Of a DNA stretch of 64,000 bases, positions 58,034 through 64,000 are shown piece after piece. Both the position numbers and the translations under genes were made by a program. Below the pieces are notes generated by a model. It saw only the letters and a list, made by a program, of their open reading frames with translations, was not told the DNA's origin and ran no database searches. Position 1 is the stretch's first letter, and the number at the start of each line of letters is the position of its first letter. The stretch covers positions 289,355 through 353,354 of the forward strand of contig NZ_JACOPK010000002.1 of assembly GCF_014288055.1 (NCBI RefSeq), written 5' to 3'. The DNA comes from Agathobaculum hominis (lineage in GTDB: Bacteria > Bacillota > Clostridia > Oscillospirales > Butyricicoccaceae).

Positions 58034-58747
58034 ATGAGCAAGAACGTTTTTGACATCGGCCAGGAGCTGATGAGCAATGCATATCCGGGCCGCGGCATCA
58101 TTCTCGGCCGCACGCCGGACAATAAGAAAAATGTGATCGCATATTTCATTATGGGCCGCTCGGAGAACAGCCGCAACCGCGTGTTCACCGAGACCGAGGA
58201 CGGCATCCGCACCGAGGCGTTCGACCCGTCCAAGATGGTCGACCCGTCACTGATCATCTATCATCCGGTCCGCCTGTATGACGGCACGCTCGTCGTGACC
58301 AACGGTGACCAGACCGACACCATCGTCGATTTCCTCAAGCAGGGCAAGAGCTACTTTGAGGCGCTCCGCACCCGTCAGTTTGAGCCGGATGCACCCAACT
58401 ACACCTCCCGCATCTCGGGCGTGGTCAATCCGGACGGCTCCTACAGCCTGTCCATCCTCAAGAACTTCACCTCGGACCGCACCGCGAACAAGCGCTTTTT
58501 CTACGAGTATGACAAGCCGGTTGCCGGTCTGGGTCACTTCATCCATACCTACCAGTGCGACGGCGATCCGCTGCCGCCGTTCCGCGGCGAGCCGAAGTGC
58601 ATCCGCATCGAGCTGCCGATCAAGGAATTCACCAACCTGCTCTGGAACAGCCTCAACGAGCAGAACAAGGTCTCGCTCTTCGTCCGCTACGTCGACCTCG
58701 AGACCGGCGAATATGAGCAGGAGATCCGCAACAAGAACGCAGAATAA
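58034..58747 (+). CDS. PurO-type (archaeal-like) IMP cyclohydrolase
   Basis: Closes FAICAR to IMP, the last step of the pathway. The 237-residue product (AYPGRGIILGRTPDNKKNVI; AYFIMGRSENSRNRVF; VRLYDGTLVVTNGDQTDTI) resembles the stand-alone IMP cyclohydrolase family first known from archaea and is unrelated to the MGS-like domain of bacterial PurH. It is followed at once by a separate AICAR transformylase, so the two genes together replace bifunctional purH. Confidence 0.82.
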   Translation: MSKNVFDIGQELMSNAYPGRGIILGRTPDNKKNVIAYFIMGRSENSRNRVFTETEDGIRTEAFDPSKMVDPSLIIYHPVRLYDGTLVVTNGDQTDTIVDFLKQGKSYFEALRTRQFEPDAPNYTSRISGVVNPDGSYSLSILKNFTSDRTANKRFFYEYDKPVAGLGHFIHTYQCDGDPLPPFRGEPKCIRIELPIKEFTNLLWNSLNEQNKVSLFVRYVDLETGEYEQEIRNKNAE

Positions 58748-58777
58748 CTGCGATCTGATGAGCAGAAAGGACTATTT

Positions 58778-59953
58778 ATGAAAGAATTAGCCTTAAAGTA
58801 CGGCTGCAACCCGAACCAGAAGCCGGCCCGCATCTTCATGACCGAGGGCGAGCTCCCCATCGAGGTTCTCAACGGCAAGCCGGGTTATATCAACTTCTGC
58901 GACGCTTTCAACTCGTGGCAGCTCGTCCGCGCGCTCAAGAAGGCGACCGGCATGCCGGCAGCAGCCTCCTTCAAGCACGTTTCTCCGGCCGGCGCGGCGC
59001 TCGGAAAGCCGCTGACCGATATTGAGAAGCAGATGTACTTTGTCGATACCGACAAGGAGCTGTCTCCCATTGCCTGCGCCTACATCCGCGCACGCGGCGC
59101 GGATCGTCTGTGCTCCTACGGCGACTGGGCGGCGCTGTCCGACATCTGCGACGCGGACACCGCATCCTATCTTGCGCACGAGGTTTCCGACGGCATCATC
59201 GCCCCGGATTTCACCGCAGAAGCGCTCGAGATCCTGAAAACCAAGCGCAAGGGCGGCTATAACGTGGTCAAGATCGACCCGGACTACGAGCCGAAGCCGA
59301 TCGAGCAGCGCGACATTTTCGGCATCCGCTTCGAGCAGGGCTACAACAACTACGAGATCAGCGAGAGCCTGCTGAACAACATCGTTACCGAGAACAAGGA
59401 TCTGCCGGAGAGCGCGAAGCACGACATGATCCTCGCGCTCATCACGCTCAAGTACACCCAGTCCAACTCGGTCTGCTACGTCAAGGACGGCATGACCATC
59501 GGTGTCGGCGCGGGTCAGCAGAGCCGTATCCACTGCACCCGTCTCGCGGGCAGCAAGGCGGACAACTGGTTCATTCGTCAGCATCCGAAGGTGCTCGGCC
59601 TTCAGTTCGTTGACGGCATCCGCCGCCCGGACCGCGACAACGCCATCGACGTTTATACCTCGGATGAGTACGAGGATGTCCTCGCAGAGGGCGTATGGCA
59701 GAAGACCTTCAAGGTAAAGCCTGAGGTGCTCACCGCAGAGGAGAAAAAGGCGTGGATCGCGAAGAACACCGGCGTTACCGTCGGCTCGGATGCGTTCTTC
59801 CCGTTTGGTGACAACGTAGAGCGCGCACGCAAGTCCGGCGTTCAGTACATTGTACAGCCGGGCGGCTCCATCCGCGACGACAACGTGATCGAGACCGCGA
59901 ACAAGTACGGCATCACGATGGCGTTCACCGGTATGCGCCTGTTCCATCATTAA
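58778..59953 (+). CDS. Stand-alone AICAR transformylase
   Basis: Formylates AICAR to FAICAR. The 391-residue product corresponds to the C-terminal domain of PurH only: LKYGCNPNQKPARIF, FKHVSPAGAALG (Lys-His catalytic pair), KYTQSNSVCYVKDGMTIGVG, GAGQQSRIHCTRLAGSKAD and SDAFFPFGDNVERARKSGV. The cyclohydrolase function is supplied by the gene upstream. Confidence 0.9.
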   Translation: MKELALKYGCNPNQKPARIFMTEGELPIEVLNGKPGYINFCDAFNSWQLVRALKKATGMPAAASFKHVSPAGAALGKPLTDIEKQMYFVDTDKELSPIACAYIRARGADRLCSYGDWAALSDICDADTASYLAHEVSDGIIAPDFTAEALEILKTKRKGGYNVVKIDPDYEPKPIEQRDIFGIRFEQGYNNYEISESLLNNIVTENKDLPESAKHDMILALITLKYTQSNSVCYVKDGMTIGVGAGQQSRIHCTRLAGSKADNWFIRQHPKVLGLQFVDGIRRPDRDNAIDVYTSDEYEDVLAEGVWQKTFKVKPEVLTAEEKKAWIAKNTGVTVGSDAFFPFGDNVERARKSGVQYIVQPGGSIRDDNVIETANKYGITMAFTGMRLFHH

Positions 59954-60486
59954 TGAAACTGCTCAAAGGGTATTATGCCTATTTAGCTGTGGCGGGCGGA
60001 TTCCTGCTCAGCTTTGCCGCAAAGGACAACTGGGCGCTGCAAATGCTGGCATACGGGCTCATTTCGGCCGGTGCGCTGTCGCTGCAAGGTGTGTCGCGCT
60101 GGTATATGCGCGCGAGCGTTGCCGCCGATGTCAAGATGGTGTTCTCGCTCGTGCTCGGCCCGGCCGTTATCCCGGTGGGACTACTCCGCATCGCGCTGTA
60201 TTACATCGGCCTTGTGCCGCTGCTGCTCACCGGCTGTATGCTGCTGCTGGGCGTGAAAGAGCAGATGCAGAAGATCGAGCACAGCACGCTGCCCGAATGG
60301 GCACTGCTGGCAGTCTGGAGCGCAGGCTACATCCTCGTGCTCGTGAGCGCACCCGGCTGGCTGAACGACTATCTGTTCAACACCGTCTGGACACTGGCGA
60401 ACAGCCTCATCTCCATCGGCGGTGTGGCACTCATCGTTGAAATGTTCCGCGCACAGCGCATATACCTACAAACGGAGGAACAATAA
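59953..60486 (+). CDS. Integral membrane protein, unknown function, inside the purine operon
   Basis: I do not recognise this family. The 177-residue product has about five hydrophobic segments (for example AVIPVGLLRIALYYIGLVPL and EWALLAVWSAGYILVLVSAP) and ends in a hydrophilic tail with RAQRIYLQTEEQ. ATG 59953 shares its A with the AICAR transformylase stop codon and has no SD of its own, so it depends on coupled translation; purD follows one base after its stop. The placement could mean a role in purine or folate transport, but that is inference. Confidence 0.65.
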   Translation: MKLLKGYYAYLAVAGGFLLSFAAKDNWALQMLAYGLISAGALSLQGVSRWYMRASVAADVKMVFSLVLGPAVIPVGLLRIALYYIGLVPLLLTGCMLLLGVKEQMQKIEHSTLPEWALLAVWSAGYILVLVSAPGWLNDYLFNTVWTLANSLISIGGVALIVEMFRAQRIYLQTEEQ

Positions 60487-61737
60487 ATGAAAGTTTTGGT
60501 TATCGGCGGCGGCGGCCGTGAGCACGCCATCGTCCATACATTGAAAAAAAGCCCCAAGGTTGACCATATCTGGTGCGCCCCGGGCAACGGCGGCATCGCC
60601 GCTGAGGCGGAGTGCGTTGCCATCAAGGCGACCGACATCGACGGCATGGTCGCGTTCGCGAAGGAGAACAAGCCGGATCTCGTTATGGTAGCGCCGGATG
60701 ATCCGCTCGCGCTCGGCATGGTTGACGCGCTCGAGGCCGCTGGCATCCGCGCCTTCGGTCCGCGCAAGAACGCTGCCATCATCGAGGGCAGCAAGTCCTT
60801 TGCCAAGGATCTGATGCAGAAATACAATATCCCGACCGCAGGCTACGCTGTTTTTGAGAACTCGGCGGACGCGATCGAGTACATCAAGAAGAACGGCGCG
60901 CCGATCGTTGTCAAGGCGGATGGCCTTGCGCTCGGCAAGGGTGTTACGGTCGCCATGACCGAGGAAGAAGCCATTGAGGCGGTCAAGGACGCAATCGACG
61001 GCGGTGCATTCGGCGGCGCCGGTGCGCGCGTCGTCATCGAGGAGTTCCTCACCGGCCCCGAGGTCTCTGTTCTCGCGTTCGTGGACGGCAAGCACCTCAA
61101 GACCATGCCGTCTGCGCAGGATCACAAGCGCGCCTACGACCATGACGAAGGCCCGAACACCGGCGGTATGGGCGCTTTCTCGCCGTCCCGCTTCTATACC
61201 GACGACATCGCGGCGGAGTGTATGGAGACTATCTTCAAGCCGACCGTTGCTGCGATGGAAAAAGAGGGCCGTCCGTTCAAGGGTGTGCTGTATTTCGGTC
61301 TGATGCTGACCCCGAAGGGCCCTCGTGTCATCGAGTACAACGCCCGCTTCGGCGACCCGGAGACGCAGGCAGTCCTGTCCCGCCTGGACACCGACCTGTT
61401 CGATATTTTCAATGCGGTCATCGACGAAAAGCTCGAGGATATCGACATCAAGTGGGCGGACAACGCAGCGTGCTGCGTCTGCATGGCGTCCGGCGGCTAT
61501 CCGAAGGCTTACGAGAAGGGCAAGGAGATCACCGGTCTGGACGATGTGACCGATTCGTTCGTGTTCCACGCAGGCACCGCTGTCAAGGACGGCAGGCTCG
61601 TCACGAACGGCGGCCGTGTCCTCGGCGTGACTGCGACTGCGCCCACGCTCGATGAGGCTATCCGCAAAGCCTATGCCGATGTGAAGAAGATCCACTTTGA
61701 CAAGGTGCATTACCGCACGGATATCGGTGTAAAGTAA
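60487..61737 (+). CDS. purD: Phosphoribosylamine-glycine ligase
   Basis: ATP-grasp enzyme, step 2 of purine synthesis. The 416-residue product has VLVIGGGGREHAIVHTLKKS, KADGLALGKGVTVAMTEEEA, GPNTGGMGAFSPSRF and EYNARFGDPETQAVL. It is the last gene of the operon; a strong terminator follows. purL and purK are not in the window, and purB is separate. Confidence 0.97.
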   Translation: MKVLVIGGGGREHAIVHTLKKSPKVDHIWCAPGNGGIAAEAECVAIKATDIDGMVAFAKENKPDLVMVAPDDPLALGMVDALEAAGIRAFGPRKNAAIIEGSKSFAKDLMQKYNIPTAGYAVFENSADAIEYIKKNGAPIVVKADGLALGKGVTVAMTEEEAIEAVKDAIDGGAFGGAGARVVIEEFLTGPEVSVLAFVDGKHLKTMPSAQDHKRAYDHDEGPNTGGMGAFSPSRFYTDDIAAECMETIFKPTVAAMEKEGRPFKGVLYFGLMLTPKGPRVIEYNARFGDPETQAVLSRLDTDLFDIFNAVIDEKLEDIDIKWADNAACCVCMASGGYPKAYEKGKEITGLDDVTDSFVFHAGTAVKDGRLVTNGGRVLGVTATAPTLDEAIRKAYADVKKIHFDKVHYRTDIGVK

Positions 61738-61753
61738 AAATTCCGCTTTATTA

Positions 61754-61785
61754 CAGGGTGGGCTGAACTTGGCCCACCCTGTATT
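61754..61785 (+). terminator. Terminator of the purine operon
   Basis: CAGGGTGGGC / GCCCACCCTG followed by TATT. Confidence 0.75.
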
Positions 61786-61813
61786 CTGCGTTAATGGAAG
61801 AAAGGGAAAAGAA

Positions 61814-62338
61814 ATGAAAACTGAACAGCAAAATCAGATTTTAGGCTGTATGAATGACGTACTGAACCAGAACGGCTTCCGTGCGGAGATCATGCAGCAG
61901 GAGGGCGCGCCGACCATTCTCCGCTGCGAGGCGATGCGACAGGGCAAGGTCGCGAAGGACGTTGTGATCGAGGCATGCTTTATCCCGATGCAGCTTCCGG
62001 ACGAAAACATGGGTCTGCTCCAATTCTTCGTGACGCTCTTTCAGGGCGCTCCCGAGGAGCACAAGGTGCAGCTGCACCGTGCCTGCGACTATTGCAACGG
62101 CTTCTGTGCGCTCGGCGCATTCGGCTTTTATGAGCAGGCGGGCCAGATCTACCTCAAGCACAATACGCTCGTTGACGGCTCTCTCGAGCTGGACAAGATC
62201 ATCCCGTTTGTGGCGGATAATATCTCCGTGCTGCTCGCGGCAGTCTCCCGCTTTATCGACGGCCTCGCGCAGGTCGCATATGCCGGCATGACGCTCGATG
62301 CGGTCATTGATCAGGAGCTGTTCCCGAAAATGAATTAA
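61814..62338 (+). CDS. Hypothetical protein, possibly YbjN/secretion-chaperone-like
   Basis: The 174-residue cytoplasmic product has an N-terminal alpha/beta region (GCMNDVLNQNGFRAEIMQQE; APTILRCEAM) and a helical C-terminus. The pattern is loosely like YbjN or type III chaperone-like folds, which is a weak impression. Four cysteines are present. ATG 61814 follows AAAGGG. It stands alone between two terminators. Confidence 0.6.
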   Translation: MKTEQQNQILGCMNDVLNQNGFRAEIMQQEGAPTILRCEAMRQGKVAKDVVIEACFIPMQLPDENMGLLQFFVTLFQGAPEEHKVQLHRACDYCNGFCALGAFGFYEQAGQIYLKHNTLVDGSLELDKIIPFVADNISVLLAAVSRFIDGLAQVAYAGMTLDAVIDQELFPKMN

Positions 62339-62386
62339 AAAAGGCTCTGTTCGCGGTGTAAACCGGCAGAACAGAGCCTTTTTATT
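62337..62386. terminator. Bidirectional terminator between the hypothetical gene and metA
   Basis: AAAAAAGGCTCTGTTC / GAACAGAGCCTTTTTATT. A and T runs on both sides let it serve both converging genes; it touches the metA stop codon. Confidence 0.85.
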
Positions 62387-63299
62387 ACAGTTTTTCCAGT
62401 TGGAAAGGAGTGGTCTGGTAGACGTAGTAGTTGATCCAGTTGGTGTAGAAAAGGTGGGCGTGCGCTTTCCAGGTGACGAGAACGTCCGCAGACGGGTCAT
62501 CGTTACGGAAATAGTGCTTAGGCACATCAGGGTTCAGACCCTTCGCGAGGTCGCGCTCGTATTCCTTTTTCAGCGTGTCCGAGTCGTATTCGCCGTGGCC
62601 GAGTATAAAAATCTGCCGGCCGTTGACGGCCTCTACGATATAAACACCGGCCTCGTGGGACTCTGCGAGCAGGCGCAGTTCGGAATGCTTGCGGATGTCG
62701 TCGGCGCGGACTTCGGTGTGGCGCGAGTGCGGCGCACAGAACACGTCGTCAAAGCCGCGCATGAGCGGCTCCTTCGGGTAGAGAACGTGATGGCGGAAAA
62801 TGCCGGACATTTTCTCGGGCAGCAGATATTTCTGGATGCCGTAATGGTGGTACAGACCGGCCTGTGCGCCCCAGCAGATGTGCAGCGTGGAATGAACGTG
62901 CGTTTTCGTCCATTCCATGATTTCAACCAGCTCGTCCCAGTACTCGACCTCCTCGAACGGCATCAGCTCGACCGGTGCGCCGGTGATGATAAAGCCGTCG
63001 TATTTCTGGTCGCGAATGTCGTCAAAGGTCTTGTAGAACGTCAGGAGATGATCCTCGGGCGTGTTTTTGGAGTGATAGGTCTTGGTCTGGATGAGGTCGA
63101 CCTCGATCTGAATGGGTGTGTTGGACAGACAGCGCAGGATCTGCGTCTCGGTCACGATCTTGAGCGGCATCAGATTGAGAATGGCGATGCGGAGCGGACG
63201 AATGCGCTGGGTCGTCGCGCGGTGTTCGGTCATAACGAAGATGTTTTCGCTCTCGAGAACCGCACGCGCCGGCAGGCTGTCGGGAATTTTTATCGGCAA
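62385..63299 (-). CDS. metA: Homoserine O-acetyltransferase (MetA family)
   Basis: Activates homoserine for methionine synthesis. The 304-residue product has the usual MetA length, with the catalytic cysteine at 142 (LHICWGAQAGLYHHYG). Residue 111 is glutamate (TGAPVELMPFEE), which in MetA enzymes favours acetyl-CoA over succinyl-CoA. The start is TTG 63299 behind AAAGAGGTG, giving the standard MPIKIPD N-terminus. A promoter lies at 63401-63373 and a hairpin sits at the very 5' end of the mRNA. No SAM riboswitch was seen. Confidence 0.93.
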   Translation of the reverse strand: MPIKIPDSLPARAVLESENIFVMTEHRATTQRIRPLRIAILNLMPLKIVTETQILRCLSNTPIQIEVDLIQTKTYHSKNTPEDHLLTFYKTFDDIRDQKYDGFIITGAPVELMPFEEVEYWDELVEIMEWTKTHVHSTLHICWGAQAGLYHHYGIQKYLLPEKMSGIFRHHVLYPKEPLMRGFDDVFCAPHSRHTEVRADDIRKHSELRLLAESHEAGVYIVEAVNGRQIFILGHGEYDSDTLKKEYERDLAKGLNPDVPKHYFRNDDPSADVLVTWKAHAHLFYTNWINYYVYQTTPFQLEKL

Positions 63300-63328
63300 G
63301 AGAAGCACCTCTTTAGAATGATTATGGT

Positions 63329-63372
63329 AAGTATAAGTAACGCTGCGGTTTGATGCGCAGCGTTCTATACTT
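63329..63372 (-). promoter_or_regulatory. Hairpin at the 5' end of the metA mRNA
   Basis: On the - strand AAGTATAGAACGCTGCG pairs with CGCAGCGTTACTTATACTT (one bulge) around a CATCAAAC loop. It begins directly after the -10 box, so the transcript would start with the stem. Confidence 0.6.
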
Positions 63373-63401
63373 ATTATAACAGAGGAAACAGAAAACGACA
63401 A
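63373..63401 (-). promoter_or_regulatory. Promoter of metA
   Basis: On the - strand: TTGTCG (63401-63396), a 17-bp spacer and TATAAT (63378-63373). Confidence 0.75.
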
Positions 63402-63436
63402 GTTTTAAGAAATATGAAAAAACCTGAAAATTTTTG

Positions 63437-63466
63437 TTGACAGGAGGGGGACTGCTGTGGTATTCT
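63437..63466 (+). promoter_or_regulatory. rrn promoter, most upstream
   Basis: TTGACA (63437-63442), an 18-bp spacer and TATTCT (63461-63466). It is weaker than the two promoters that follow. Confidence 0.6.
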
Positions 63467-63534
63467 ATTAAGGCTGTCGCTGAGAGGCGCGGCGGTCGAA
63501 CTGAAAAGCGGTTTGAAAAGAACGAAAAAAGTTC

Positions 63535-63563
63535 TTGACAAACGGATTTCGGTTTGATATAAT
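63535..63563 (+). promoter_or_regulatory. rrn promoter P1
   Basis: TTGACA (63535-63540), a 17-bp spacer and TATAAT (63558-63563); a consensus promoter followed by AAATAAGCTGTT. Confidence 0.88.
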
Positions 63564-63655
63564 AAATAAGCTGTTTCGAAAGAGACGGCGGTCAGAAAAG
63601 TTTGATTTTTGAAAGATCTGCCTCAAAAACTTCGAAAAAAGTTTTAAAAAAGTTC

Positions 63656-63684
63656 TTGACAAATGAAAAACAGTCTGATATAAT
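63656..63684 (+). promoter_or_regulatory. rrn promoter P2
   Basis: TTGACA (63656-63661), a 17-bp spacer and TATAAT (63679-63684), again followed by AAATAAGCTGTT. It is a near-duplicate of P1, 121 bp downstream. The leader from about 63691 to 63940 holds a short ACGAAG/CTTCGT hairpin just before the 16S gene and no tRNA. Confidence 0.88.
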
Positions 63685-63940
63685 AAATAAGCTGTTGAAA
63701 AGCAGTTAAGAACTTCGAAAAGTTCTGAAAAATGCTTGAAAACAGCAGATTGTACCTTGTAAATTAAACAACGATGTGCTTAAAATTTTGTTCGATATGA
63801 ACAAGGTTGTAGTGCGAACCTGAAATTTCTAGAGTTTTTTACTCTTGGTAAATCGCTGGAAGTCACAACTCCAGTTAAAACAAAGTGACACGTCAGACTC
63901 TAAAGTCGGTTAAAACGAAGGAAACTTCGTCTTAATACAA

Positions 63941-64000
<60 letters not shown>

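Noticed and set aside
63300..63436. SAM riboswitch in front of metA
   Set aside because: The leader is only about 70 bases with a single hairpin, too short for SAM-I, and no conserved core was seen.
63691..63940. A tRNA gene in the rrn leader
   Set aside because: No cloverleaf or T-loop (GGTTCRA) sequence was found; the region looks like an ordinary rrn leader with a small hairpin.

Overview
The window is a 64 kb chromosomal segment of a GC-rich, spore-forming member of the Clostridia. The evidence is a SpoIID gene, the Firmicutes-type cluster yicC-remA-gmk-rpoZ-coaBC-priA-def-fmt-rsmB-rlmN-prpC-prkC-rsgA-thiN, the cdaA-cdaR pair, and DnaD/DnaI-type primosome genes. GC content and gene style suggest an Oscillospirales-like gut organism (Butyricicoccus or Agathobaculum type), but that is an impression and the genus is not proven. 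Nearly all genes lie on the + strand, leading into an rRNA operon whose 16S gene begins at about 63941. Only spoIID, the DUF815 ATPase gene and metA are on the - strand.

Layout. 1-3250: 5'-truncated prfC, spoIID, and a small operon encoding a sigma-region-4-like protein. 3250-4036: a gene-free stretch with nine consecutive palindromes, a repeat fragment and the rpsO promoter and leader. 4037-8737: rpsO, pnp (long leader hairpin), dnaD and dnaI. 8738-9423: three tandem copies of a promoter/hairpin/terminator cassette, probably small RNAs. 9524-15491: mrp plus a NifX-like gene, an RDD protein, a GlmU-like protein with a degenerate N-terminal half, prs and ymdB. 15751-20512: a DUF4914 PEPCK-like protein, a DUF815 ATPase, DUF3343 and a cysteine desulfurase. 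20669-24919: cdaA-cdaR, an FAD oxidoreductase and rseC. 25383-43048: DUF5685, a DnaJ protein, then the long housekeeping cluster for nucleotide, CoA, translation-start, rRNA-modification and Ser/Thr-kinase functions. 43211-53125: an aspartate aminotransferase, purB, secDF, nrdR and two glycosyltransferase genes, one fused to a CsaB domain. 53249-61737: a purine operon (purE, purC, purF, purM, purN, a PurO-type IMP cyclohydrolase, a stand-alone AICAR transformylase, a membrane protein, purD). 61814-63299: a hypothetical gene and metA. 63437-64000: three rrn promoters, a leader and the 16S start.

The genes are mostly housekeeping: purine synthesis (purB and the purE-D operon), translation and RNA metabolism, cell-envelope signalling (c-di-AMP, PrkC/PrpC) and replication restart/loading (PriA, DnaD, DnaI). 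The novelty lies mainly between the genes. The strongest candidate is the triplicated cassette at 8744-9423. Each copy has three TTCAMA half-sites spaced 11 bp apart, a -10 box, a nested hairpin whose arms differ between copies but still pair, and a terminator with a C-rich loop. There is also a 167-bp MITE-like element in two copies, a dispersed multi-hairpin element in about six full or partial copies, and a short ORF followed by a terminator between the purE promoter and purE.
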